A stretch of DNA of 61,505 nucleotides from assembly GCA_015057705.1 (NCBI GenBank), contig SVDU01000028.1:1-61505 (forward strand). Reading direction: 5' to 3'. The stretch comes from Paenibacillaceae bacterium (lineage in GTDB: Bacteria; Bacillota; Clostridia; Lachnospirales; Lachnospiraceae). Positions 36,633 through 44,731 of this stretch are shown piece after piece; within the stretch, counting starts at the first letter, position 1, and each line of letters opens with the position of its first letter. Below the pieces are notes generated by a model. That model was not told where the DNA came from, did not search any database, and saw nothing but the letters and a program-made list of their open reading frames with translations. The position numbers and the translations under genes are program-made.

Positions 36633-36962
36633 ATGAAAAATAAAGAAATAAAACCAAAAACCCTGGAATGCCATGTGGAAAAAATGTTTAACATTATCGG
36701 TGGGAAATGGTCCTTTCTTATTGTAAAAAATCTTTTTGCAGGTACAAGGCGCTTTGGAGAGCTCCGAATGAGCTTACACGGAATCAGCCCCAAGACTTTA
36801 ACCGCCTGCCTGCGTTCTTTAGAATCCCATGGCATATTAACAAGGGAAGTTATCCCCACCATACCGCCTGAAGTCCGTTACACGCTGACAGAGAAAGGCA
36901 TGGATTTACAAAACGTGGTCAATCAGATGAAAATATGGGGAGAAAAATGGTCTGAACGTTAA
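36633..36962 (+). CDS. HxlR-family transcriptional regulator
   Basis: 109-aa winged-helix regulator. Family hallmarks are KMFNIIGGKWSFLIVKNL (residues 17-34), FGELRMSLHGISPKTLTACL (recognition helix) and RYTLTEKGMDL (wing). Members respond to aldehydes, redox or other small molecules. A single cysteine (CHVEKMF, near the N terminus) is in the position some redox-sensing members use. It probably controls the divergent PhzF-like gene and itself through the repeat at 36559-36585. Confidence 0.92.
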   Translation: MKNKEIKPKTLECHVEKMFNIIGGKWSFLIVKNLFAGTRRFGELRMSLHGISPKTLTACLRSLESHGILTREVIPTIPPEVRYTLTEKGMDLQNVVNQMKIWGEKWSER

Positions 36963-37028
36963 TCCTACAGCATATATTCCCGAAACCCCGTCATATATTG
37001 AAACAAATGGACTCGACGGAGTATTATT

Positions 37029-37886
37029 ATGAAATGGTTCAACCGATTAAGACTGGCGGAGAAAATCAGAACATTTTCTATATCGCCGGAAGCTGGAAAG
37101 AAAGGCCTGAAGATATTTCTATTCCTTCTATGTGCCTTTTTTGCCGGGCGTCTGGGGGCAATGTTTGCTGAGCATCATCGCGCTGTGGAAACTGCTGCAG
37201 AAGGAAACTGGGGATTAAGCTTCCAGCAGGAAGGTCAGCCTCCTGTTGCCAATGCCACTATGGATTATTTAAAGAAGTTTAATGCCTATTATGCACAAAA
37301 AACCCAGGATAAGGTCTTATATCTCACCTTTGATGCCGGATATGAAAACGGAAATACTGCTGCAATTTTAGATGCACTGAAAAAGCACCATGCACCTGCA
37401 ACCTTTTTCGTTGTGGGCAACTACATAGAAACTGCACCAGAACTGGTTAAACGAATGATTGCGGAAGGTCATACAGTAGGTAACCACACTTATCATCATC
37501 CGGATATGTCAAAGATGAGTTCAAAGGAATCTTTTGAAAAAGAGCTGGGAGACTTGGAAACTTTATTTGAACAGACCACCGGGCAGAAAATGAGAAAGTA
37601 TTACCGTCCCCCTCAGGGCAAATACAGTGAATCCAATCTGCAGATGGCAAAGGATATGGGATATAAAACCTTTTTCTGGAGCCTGGCTTACGTGGACTGG
37701 TATCAGGATAAGCAGCCTTCAAAGGAAGAAGCCTTTAAAAAGCTGTTAGGACGGATTCATCCCGGTGCCATCGTACTTTTACACAGCACTTCCAGTACCA
37801 ATGCACAGGTTCTTGATGAACTGCTGACCAAATGGGAAGAGATGGGGTATCAGTTTAAATCCCTGGATGAGTTAGTAAGCCAATAA
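37029..37886 (+). CDS. Polysaccharide deacetylase, PdaA-like
   Basis: 285-aa exported enzyme of the NodB family. An N-terminal membrane helix (about 27-45) anchors it outside. The catalytic domain (about 95-280) has TFDAGYENGN (motif 1), GNHTYHHPDM (metal His pair), RPPQGKYSE and a late VLLHS. The TFDxGYENG form is characteristic of PdaA, which makes muramic delta-lactam in spore cortex by removing the N-acetyl group from MurNAc. A sporulation role is therefore likely but not proven here. Ribosome site CGGAG seven bases before the ATG. Confidence 0.9.
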   Translation: MKWFNRLRLAEKIRTFSISPEAGKKGLKIFLFLLCAFFAGRLGAMFAEHHRAVETAAEGNWGLSFQQEGQPPVANATMDYLKKFNAYYAQKTQDKVLYLTFDAGYENGNTAAILDALKKHHAPATFFVVGNYIETAPELVKRMIAEGHTVGNHTYHHPDMSKMSSKESFEKELGDLETLFEQTTGQKMRKYYRPPQGKYSESNLQMAKDMGYKTFFWSLAYVDWYQDKQPSKEEAFKKLLGRIHPGAIVLLHSTSSTNAQVLDELLTKWEEMGYQFKSLDELVSQ

Positions 37887-37887
37887 A

Positions 37888-37930
37888 AAAAGAAACCGAA
37901 GCTCATGGATTGAACTTCGGTTCTTTTTAT
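37888..37930. terminator. Bidirectional terminator
   Basis: Stem GAAACCGAAG/CTTCGGTTC with A-run and T-run flanks between convergent pdaA-like and sulP-like genes. Confidence 0.9.
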
Positions 37931-37937
37931 TAATGGT

Positions 37938-39572
37938 TTAAAGATCTGCAGCAAAAGAAAGGGCCTCATCAATGCATCCTGCCAGGTTCTCTCTCCCCAC
38001 GGACTCCAAAAAGCCCGCCCGCTCCATCATGGACATGGGCTGGTCATTAACATGGGATAAAATAAGGGTCACATGTTTTTTCTTTAAATTGTGATACAGT
38101 TTTTCCAGGCTTTTTAAAGCCGTTGCATCCATAGCCGGAACACTTCTCATTCTAAGAATCAGAACCCGTTTCCCCTCTTCTATTATCAGCTGGGATATCT
38201 TTTCCGCTGCGCCAAAGAACATGGGACCGCTTACTTCAAAGACTGCAACATGCTTTGGCACAGGTTTTAAGTCTATGGATTCGCTGCTGTTTTCTTCATC
38301 CTCCAAGTACTTCCAGCTGCTTACCTCTGTCACATCAGCCATACGTTTCATGAACAGCAGGGAAGCAAATAAAATTCCAACTGCAATGGCTGTCACAAGA
38401 TCAAATGCAACGGTAAATACGAAAGTAACAAGAAGCACGGACCAGTCGCTTTTGGGAGCTGTCTTCATGATGGAAAGAAAAACTCTCCACTCACTCATGT
38501 TATAAGCTACCATAAAGAGAATAGCAGCGATTGCCGGCATGGGAATTAATGCGGCATAAGGCATTAAAAATACTAAAACCAGAAGAAGCATCACTGCATG
38601 AACCATGCCTGCTACAGGCGTTCTTCCGCCGTTTTTTATGTTTGCAGCAGTTCTCGCTATGGCTCCAGTGGCTGGAATTCCGCCAAAAAGAGCGGAACAG
38701 ATATTACCGGCGCCCTGGGCAACCAGCTCCATATTGGAATTATGTCTGCTTCCAATCATTCCGTCTGCAACTACGCAGGATAATAAGGATTCTACCGCTG
38801 CCAGAACCGCTATGGTCACTGCATCCGGCATTACCTTTTGTACCATGGCAAGAGAAAATACAGGAAGATGAAAGGTGGGAAGATCCGATGATATGGTGTA
38901 TAAATCCCCGATGGTATTTACCGGAAGATGAAACACTTTTACAAGACCCGCCGTAAAGATGACAGCAATCAGTGACGGCGGTATGGTTTTAAAAAATCTG
39001 GGCCATACAATTAAAATAAGAAGCGCTGTAAATCCCACTGTAAGAGCCATAGGATTGAGCGTACCAATGCTGTGTACCACCTCACTGACTTTTTCGAGAG
39101 TTTCGATCGGGGCATTCCCAAAGGTAAGCCCCATAAAATCCTTAATCTGGCCAATGAATATGGTAACAGCGATTCCTGTGGTAAATCCTGTGGTAATGGT
39201 ATATGGAATGAAGCGGATCAGGCTTCCCATCCGCAAAAATCCCATGATAAGCAGAAAGATTCCTGCCAGAATGGTTGCTATAACCAACCCGTCGAAGCCG
39301 TTTTTCGCTGCAATCCCTGCCACGATAGATGCAAATGCAGCGGTGGGACCTGCAATCTGAACCTTACTTCCTCCCAGAAAAGAGATCACAAAACCGGCTG
39401 TAATGGCGGTATAAAGCCCCTGTTCCGGTGTAACACCGCTTGCTAATGCCAGGGCAATGGAAAGCGGAAGGGCAATGATCGCTACAATGATTCCGGAAAC
39501 GAAGTCTTTCAAGAACTGCTCCTTCGTATAATGCTTCATTGATAAAAAAAACTGAGGTACCAAATCTTTCAT
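37938..39572 (-). CDS. SulP-family anion transporter with STAS domain
   Basis: 544-aa membrane transporter of the SLC26/SulP family. Some 12-14 hydrophobic segments occupy residues 20-425. Family motifs are LPLSIALALASGVTPEQGLYTA at the start and IAGPTAAFAS. A cytoplasmic STAS domain (about 440-544, VAVFEVSGPMFFGAAEKI with MDATALKSL) regulates transport. Substrates of homologues include sulfate, bicarbonate and dicarboxylates; sequence alone does not decide. It has its own promoter although a Crp/Fnr gene lies just upstream. Confidence 0.92.
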   Translation of the reverse strand: MKDLVPQFFLSMKHYTKEQFLKDFVSGIIVAIIALPLSIALALASGVTPEQGLYTAITAGFVISFLGGSKVQIAGPTAAFASIVAGIAAKNGFDGLVIATILAGIFLLIMGFLRMGSLIRFIPYTITTGFTTGIAVTIFIGQIKDFMGLTFGNAPIETLEKVSEVVHSIGTLNPMALTVGFTALLILIVWPRFFKTIPPSLIAVIFTAGLVKVFHLPVNTIGDLYTISSDLPTFHLPVFSLAMVQKVMPDAVTIAVLAAVESLLSCVVADGMIGSRHNSNMELVAQGAGNICSALFGGIPATGAIARTAANIKNGGRTPVAGMVHAVMLLLVLVFLMPYAALIPMPAIAAILFMVAYNMSEWRVFLSIMKTAPKSDWSVLLVTFVFTVAFDLVTAIAVGILFASLLFMKRMADVTEVSSWKYLEDEENSSESIDLKPVPKHVAVFEVSGPMFFGAAEKISQLIIEEGKRVLILRMRSVPAMDATALKSLEKLYHNLKKKHVTLILSHVNDQPMSMMERAGFLESVGRENLAGCIDEALSFAADL

Positions 39573-39616
39573 TTCTTCATCCTTTGTCTATTATAAAATT
39601 TTTATAAACTTTTTAT

Positions 39617-39645
39617 AATATAACGTTCCAGATAAAAGAAAGCAA
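39617..39645 (-). promoter_or_regulatory. Sigma-A promoter of the sulP-like gene
   Basis: Minus-strand TTGCTT (39640-39645), 17-bp spacer, TATATT (39617-39622), 45 bp before the ATG. Very AT-rich downstream. Confidence 0.7.
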
Positions 39646-39682
39646 GTTTATTTTTCATGTTCTTTAAATAGTACATACAAGT

Positions 39683-40351
39683 TCATCTCAGACTATGGGC
39701 AGCCAGCACCTCTAATCCCTTTTCATCAAGAAGCTCTACGGTCCCTCTTGTAATCTTCACCAGACTCTCACCCTGAAACAGTCGAAGCAAACGGGTTACC
39801 ACCTCTCTGGCAGTGCCTAAGTGGCGGGCGATCTGCTCATGGGTAATGGATAGTTCCATCGTATCATTTAGCCTGCACTCTTCCAGTAAGAATGCAGCCA
39901 GTCTTCCATCCATCTTTTTATTCATCACCTGATCCATCAGCCACATCACATCGGAGAATCTGGATGCCATGAGTTCATTGGTGAAGTTTGAGACTACGGC
40001 TGATTCTTCCATTAAATCACGATAGATATCAGCTGGAATCTGGAACACTACCGTATCCTGTTCTGCTTCTACAGTTACATCAAACTGAATATTCTTCACC
40101 ATACAGGACCCGGAGAACAGGCAGATATCCCGTTCAAACAGCCGGTATAAAGTCAGTTCCCGGCCTTCATCCGATATGGTAAACACTCTTAACTGACCTT
40201 CTGTTACAAGAAGAAAACCGCTGCACTCATCGGATTGTCCGTGTACCAGCATTCCCTTTTCAAATCTTATTTTTTTCGATTTGGATGACAGCTTTTCTCT
40301 TTGTTTCTCTGTAAGTTTGTTCCAAAAAGGAAGATAATCTCCCAGTGTCAT
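39683..40351 (-). CDS. Crp/Fnr-family transcriptional regulator
   Basis: 222 aa: cyclic-nucleotide-binding-like beta-barrel (about 20-125), dimer helix, and Crp-type HTH (about 155-205, ITHEQIARHLGTAREVVTRL). No N-terminal FNR cysteine cluster; two cysteines occur in ICLFSGSC. The ligand is unknown. The start is ATG 40351, nine bases after GGGAGG. An ATG 21 bases upstream overlaps that site. It begins 20 bp behind the FokI-like endonuclease gene with no terminator between, so both are probably on one message. It precedes a SulP gene it may regulate. Confidence 0.9.
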   Translation of the reverse strand: MTLGDYLPFWNKLTEKQREKLSSKSKKIRFEKGMLVHGQSDECSGFLLVTEGQLRVFTISDEGRELTLYRLFERDICLFSGSCMVKNIQFDVTVEAEQDTVVFQIPADIYRDLMEESAVVSNFTNELMASRFSDVMWLMDQVMNKKMDGRLAAFLLEECRLNDTMELSITHEQIARHLGTAREVVTRLLRLFQGESLVKITRGTVELLDEKGLEVLAAHSLR

Positions 40352-40371
40352 AGTATCAAACCTCCCTGTCA

Positions 40372-42105
40372 TTATTCGTGTAAAAATATGATCTCATCAT
40401 TGGTATCAAACAATCGAAAGAATTCTTCATATCCCATTATCCCTGCTTTTAACTTTTCTGCCATAATAAGCAGATTAGCGGAATTCACTGCTGCCCCCTT
40501 CATGCCGGAACGCATGGAAATATGGTTTAATCTGTCCCGGAAACCGCCCGTAAACTCTCCTGACAGAAAGGCGAAGCGAAAATTTTTCACATCTTTGCCA
40601 AAAATGTTCCACCAGCAGTTAGGATTTAACAGCTCACTGCGCTCCTTATTTTCTTCTATATAGCGGTACATCTCATCTGCCTGTTTTATTGGGAGCGAAT
40701 ATCCCTTTCCATATGCTTTATTGTCAATGATCAGTCCGTTGTTTTCGTAGTAAATGCAGACATCAGGTTTTCTGGTATCCCCAAGTCTTCCCCCAAGAAA
40801 CGAAAGCTCTGCCGTAAGCAGCTGGGCTGTCTGGATCTCGTAATCCCGGTCTGAGGTGCCGTCATAGCCTAAATCTACAAGAATTAAGTATTTGTGGTCT
40901 ATATAGGTTAAATGAGACCGTAAATAATCTTTAAGTATGGAAACTTCTGATTTCATCGGAAGAGAAGACTGGAGTGTTTCTGGAAATGAAAGGCCCGTAA
41001 TCTCATCTGTAATCCGGTATGTATCTCTGGTCTTTTTAACCTGCAATCCGATATTCTCCAGACTCTTTAAATCATCAAGGAGAGTTTCGATCTCTTCCTC
41101 CAACCCTTTTTGCTTTAAATATTCCTGTATCTGCAAAGGAGTAAGTGATGATTTTTCCAGACACTGTATAATATGAGCTCTCCTGTTCCGTAAATATTCC
41201 CGATCTGCAGCCTTAGTCGCCAGCATATCCCACATCACCCGCTTAGGTATCTTCCTGCATCTGGATCCTCCGGTTATATGGTTGCATATGGTCCTGCCCT
41301 TTAAAGTAAGCTGATAGGACTGGGGAATCACCTCTGTATTTCCTCCGCCCCTATACATTCCAGGAATCTCTTTTGGCATTTTCTTTACCCAGCCCACAGA
41401 AAGCAGCCAGCTGCATATCGTTCTGACGTATTTATCGCTGGTTCCTTCCGTATCCTGAAGCAACTTAGTCTTTTCTTCCTTCTCTTCTGTGGCTGCAAGT
41501 CCCTCCACAATCATGGACTGGGGAATGAACGTAAATCCTGCTTCTCCGATAAATCCAAGCTTTGCACCTATCTCAAATTTTGTCATATGCCCTTCCTTCA
41601 TCAGAAGGGACAGGACTCTGCACACCGGAGGATAGGAAAGAAGAGCTGTTTTTAATACTTCCTCCTCCTCTTTGCTTCCTTCCTCTGCCTCAGCATACTG
41701 CCTTCCCAATACGGACAAGGAGCATTCATCAGCCGCCCTGTCATAATCCAGAAAGCCAATACTGACCGCCCATCTTAAAAATGAATCTGCCGGCCAGTCT
41801 GACTGATACTCTTTTCTCTGTCCGGGAAGTACCGCCTGTATGATACCCGAACAAGGTGCGTTACTTCTGGTATAGCCTTTTGGTGTACCTTTTCCTTTTA
41901 AATGGGTATAGGGAATGCGGATTTCTTCCTGATCCAGTTCTTTTATGAATTCCTCTCGTTTCTCCTCATCCTGAATGAGCCTTGGAATCTTATCCGTTTT
42001 CAGCAGCCGGTTTATTCTGGAATCCGGCACAAATACGGATACCACATTTTTCAGATTCTCCAGGGTATAGGCTTCCTGTACCCAGCCAAATGTTCTCTCA
42101 GCCAC
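40372..42105 (-). CDS. FokI-type (type IIS) restriction endonuclease
   Basis: 577 aa, full length compared with FokI (about 580) and collinear with it from end to end. The N-terminal recognition part has RTFGWVQ, SNAPCSGIIQAV, SFLRWAVSIGF, MTKFEIGAKLGFIGEAGFT and PKRVMWDMLAT. The C-terminal cleavage domain (about 390-577) keeps RKPD (Asp448), IIDNKAYGKGYSLPIKQADEM (Asp461, Lys463), NPNCWW and FLSGEF, matching FokI Asp450, Asp467 and Lys469. Family knowledge predicts cutting outside an asymmetric GGATG-like site after dimerisation. The start is GTG 42105, seven bases after GAGGA. No methyltransferase gene is present anywhere in the window. Confidence 0.93.
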   Translation of the reverse strand: MAERTFGWVQEAYTLENLKNVVSVFVPDSRINRLLKTDKIPRLIQDEEKREEFIKELDQEEIRIPYTHLKGKGTPKGYTRSNAPCSGIIQAVLPGQRKEYQSDWPADSFLRWAVSIGFLDYDRAADECSLSVLGRQYAEAEEGSKEEEEVLKTALLSYPPVCRVLSLLMKEGHMTKFEIGAKLGFIGEAGFTFIPQSMIVEGLAATEEKEEKTKLLQDTEGTSDKYVRTICSWLLSVGWVKKMPKEIPGMYRGGGNTEVIPQSYQLTLKGRTICNHITGGSRCRKIPKRVMWDMLATKAADREYLRNRRAHIIQCLEKSSLTPLQIQEYLKQKGLEEEIETLLDDLKSLENIGLQVKKTRDTYRITDEITGLSFPETLQSSLPMKSEVSILKDYLRSHLTYIDHKYLILVDLGYDGTSDRDYEIQTAQLLTAELSFLGGRLGDTRKPDVCIYYENNGLIIDNKAYGKGYSLPIKQADEMYRYIEENKERSELLNPNCWWNIFGKDVKNFRFAFLSGEFTGGFRDRLNHISMRSGMKGAAVNSANLLIMAEKLKAGIMGYEEFFRLFDTNDEIIFLHE

Positions 42106-42133
42106 GTTTCATTCCTCACTATAGTTTTCTTAC

Positions 42134-42162
42134 AGTATAGCATAGGGAAAGCAGATAGGCAA
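42134..42162 (-). promoter_or_regulatory. Sigma-A promoter of the FokI-like gene
   Basis: Minus-strand TTGCCT (42157-42162), 17-bp spacer, TATACT (42134-42139), 28 bp before the GTG start. Confidence 0.75.
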
Positions 42163-42204
42163 AATATTTTGGTATGCCTCAGAATGCGGCAGTCAGAAAG
42201 GCCC

Positions 42205-42245
42205 CGTTACTTTCTCATAATAAACATGATAATGAGAAAGTAACG
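42205..42245 (-). terminator. Hairpin behind ridA
   Basis: Perfect 14-bp stem CGTTACTTTCTCAT/ATGAGAAAGTAACG (42205-42218 and 42232-42245). The downstream minus-strand sequence has only a short TTT, so efficiency is uncertain. Confidence 0.65.
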
Positions 42246-42262
42246 AGACCTGCTACAGAATA

Positions 42263-42682
42263 TTATTCACAGCAGCCGCATTCTGCCGAAGTAATGGTTC
42301 CTCGTGCGCAGAGTACTTCAATTTCAACTCTGGCATTCATTGGAAGAGCCGCAACCTGCACACAGGAACGGGTTGGATAGGGTATTTTCATATACTCGCT
42401 ATAGACCTCATTCATTTCTGAAAAATCTTGCATATCGGCCAGAAATACAGTTGTTTTAATTACATTCTCAAATGTTAATTCCCCAGCGTCTAAGAGTGCT
42501 TTTACATTTAACAGGCTCTGCCTGGTCTGCCCTTTAATGTCTTTGGCTTCTATCTTACCGGTTTCCGGATTAACCGGAAGCTGGCCTGACAGAAATACCA
42601 ATCCGTTAATGCAGATTCCCGGTGAATAGGGACCAATTGCCTTTGGTGCGTTATCTGAAACGATTGGTGTTTGAAAATTCAT
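42263..42682 (-). CDS. ridA: RidA-family reactive-intermediate deaminase
   Basis: 139-aa trimeric YjgF/YER057c/UK114 protein that hydrolyses 2-aminoacrylate and related imines formed by PLP enzymes. It has GPYSPGICINGLVFLSGQLP, the catalytic-site arginine in PTRSCVQVAALP and the glutamate in ARVEIEVLCA. The last nine residues (TSAECGCCE) form an unusual cysteine-rich tail beyond the family core. It closes the patB-permease-GntR-MFS-ridA block, where a beta-lyase would produce exactly the enamine RidA removes. Confidence 0.93.
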   Translation of the reverse strand: MNFQTPIVSDNAPKAIGPYSPGICINGLVFLSGQLPVNPETGKIEAKDIKGQTRQSLLNVKALLDAGELTFENVIKTTVFLADMQDFSEMNEVYSEYMKIPYPTRSCVQVAALPMNARVEIEVLCARGTITSAECGCCE

Positions 42683-42697
42683 ATTTATTTCCCCTTT

Positions 42698-43927
42698 TTA
42701 TTTATTTTTATGTTTTACCAGAACCAGACTGGCTAATAAGCTGAGTACAGAGACCAATGCACAGGTCAACCAGCCGGCAGCCCAATATCCATTGCTTCCA
42801 AGCAGCACCCCTACGACCATAGGCGCGATTGGATTAGGAATATTAGCTGCGCCGGAGCAGAATGCAGTCCCGGGAATATTATCACTTTCGGTATATACTT
42901 CTATGGGAAGCGCCCAGAAAACTCCAGCTGCCCAGGATACTCCGAACATCATCGCGCAGGAGGTCAGAGCCAATGGCAGGAAACCCATGTAAGATGCATT
43001 AGGAAGCAATACAGCAGCCACAGCACTTAATGCATATCCTGCAGCCATGACCACGCTTCTGCTTTGCACTTTATTCTTTGCTTTCATGGCAAACCAGTCG
43101 GAAACCCCGCCTGCCATAATTGATGAAATTACTGTCACAAAGCTGACCGCAAGCATTAAATTACCGGTTTGTCCATAGCTGTACCCTATTATATTTGCAA
43201 AAACTGACATATCTACAGCCACAGACTGGCAAACCCAGGTATTGGCGATTAAAGCTAATATAAGAAGCCAGGTAACAGGCTGCCTGATAACATTTCCATA
43301 TACGTTTTTTGAGGCAGCTTTCAGCTCACGCTCTTGCGGAACTGCCGTAATTTTATCTTTCGTCAGCAGCCATGCCGGTATTGCAAAAAACAGGCAGATT
43401 CCGCCGACTGCATAGAACGAGGCCTCCCAGCCCAGAACCGGTACAATTCTTCCGGAAATCCATGCCCCCACTCCGCTTCCGGCTACAAAGCTGCCGTTAA
43501 ACAAAGCGGTTGCCAGCGCTGTATACCGTTTGTCCATCCATAGGGTGATGGTTGAAATATAAAGAGGAAATGCCATTGCATTAAGGCCCTGCATTCCTTT
43601 AAAAAGAAACAGCAGTGGTATGTATCTCCCATTTACAGCCATAGGTATAAGAAACTGGGGTAATATCTGAAACATCAGCCCTAAAGCCATTGTTTTCTTC
43701 AGTCCAAAGCGTTTATAGACATAACTGGATAAAAACATGGCTGTGACAAGGCATACAGCCCTGGTAGTATCAGCCAGCAAAATCACCTGGCGGTCGACAG
43801 CAAGTGCTTCAGACAGGCTGTTGACCACCATACTGAACTGAGTGACTGCTGCCGGAAAAAATATTCCCAGCAATGAATAGCATGCTACCAGCAGCCACGG
43901 GTAACTTTTATATTTTGTAATATTCAC
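42698..43927 (-). CDS. Major facilitator superfamily transporter
   Basis: 409-aa transporter with about twelve membrane helices. The loop between helices 2 and 3 has the MFS signature (YKRFGLKKTMALG), and the second half repeats a similar pattern (GGVSDWFAMKAKNK). It resembles metabolite/H+ symporters of the CynX/NarK-like groups; the substrate is unknown. The start is GTG 43927, six bases after AGGTG, which lies across the end of the gntR gene (three-base gap). Confidence 0.88.
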   Translation of the reverse strand: MNITKYKSYPWLLVACYSLLGIFFPAAVTQFSMVVNSLSEALAVDRQVILLADTTRAVCLVTAMFLSSYVYKRFGLKKTMALGLMFQILPQFLIPMAVNGRYIPLLFLFKGMQGLNAMAFPLYISTITLWMDKRYTALATALFNGSFVAGSGVGAWISGRIVPVLGWEASFYAVGGICLFFAIPAWLLTKDKITAVPQERELKAASKNVYGNVIRQPVTWLLILALIANTWVCQSVAVDMSVFANIIGYSYGQTGNLMLAVSFVTVISSIMAGGVSDWFAMKAKNKVQSRSVVMAAGYALSAVAAVLLPNASYMGFLPLALTSCAMMFGVSWAAGVFWALPIEVYTESDNIPGTAFCSGAANIPNPIAPMVVGVLLGSNGYWAAGWLTCALVSVLSLLASLVLVKHKNK

Positions 43928-43930
43928 ATT

Positions 43931-44665
43931 TTACACCTGTTTTGAGAAAAACCTCTCAAAATATTCCTCGTAAGAATTTAAAAGATACATCATATGCTCC
44001 TTCATATAAAAATAAGCAAATTCCGAATCGTGGTTTTTTATTGCGTTAAATATTTTTTTATGCTGGCTGTTAAGTTCAGCAGAAATCCTTTTCTGATGTT
44101 CAGGAGTAACAAGTCTAAGGACAGCCTGATTGCGGCTTTCGTTCTGGCTTTCAAGTTCTAAAAGCCCCTTTATGAAGTCTAAAAGCACTGTATTTCCTGC
44201 GGTTTTTGCTATCACATAATGAAAATTATCAAACTGATTCTCAGTCGCAAGCACAGACTGTTTTACAAAAAGTGTATTCTTGATTTCCAGAATATCTGCT
44301 TCCGTTGCCCGTTCAGCGGCAACACGGGCAAGCTCTGGTTCTAATATCAGCCTTGCCTTAGTGGAATTTAAAAAATACTTCTGATAATCCGCCTGCTGCT
44401 CTGCCGCTGCCTTGTCAGGAGACAACGCTTTTGAATCCACCAGAACAAAGCTTCCTTTTCCTTTTTTCGTTTCAATGATCCCAACCTCTGCCAGAGATTT
44501 TAAAGCCTCACGAACTGTAATCCGACTGACTCCGGTCATCTCTATAAGATCTTTTTCACTTGGAAGCATATCCCCTTTTTGATATATCCCCTGAGCTATC
44601 ATGATTTTTATTTGTTCTACCACCTGTTCATATAACGTGGTTGTACTCTGTACTTTTTTCAGCAT
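43931..44665 (-). CDS. GntR/FadR-family transcriptional regulator
   Basis: 244 aa. N-terminal winged HTH (about 8-72, MLPSEKDLIEMTGVSRITVR, then GKGSFV) and an all-helical FCD ligand domain (about 95-235, LEPELARVAAERAT, with metal-binding His residues in FHYVIA and HQKRISAELNSQHKKI). FCD regulators sense organic acids or amino-acid derivatives. ATG 44665 has GGAG seven bases upstream. It probably controls the surrounding transport/lyase genes. Cotranscribed with the MFS and ridA genes. Confidence 0.92.
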   Translation of the reverse strand: MLKKVQSTTTLYEQVVEQIKIMIAQGIYQKGDMLPSEKDLIEMTGVSRITVREALKSLAEVGIIETKKGKGSFVLVDSKALSPDKAAAEQQADYQKYFLNSTKARLILEPELARVAAERATEADILEIKNTLFVKQSVLATENQFDNFHYVIAKTAGNTVLLDFIKGLLELESQNESRNQAVLRLVTPEHQKRISAELNSQHKKIFNAIKNHDSEFAYFYMKEHMMYLLNSYEEYFERFFSKQV

Positions 44666-44677
44666 AATATTTCTCCT

Positions 44678-44716
44678 GTCATGCAATATTGTTTTATCTT
44701 ATTATATCACATGACA
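44678..44716 (-). promoter_or_regulatory. gntR promoter with flanking inverted repeat
   Basis: Minus-strand TATAAT at 44701-44706 is bracketed by TGTCATG (44678-44684) and CATGACA (44710-44716), a perfect 7-bp inverted repeat 32 bp apart. Candidate autoregulatory site. Confidence 0.45.
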
Positions 44717-44731
44717 AGTAAAAAGAAACTT

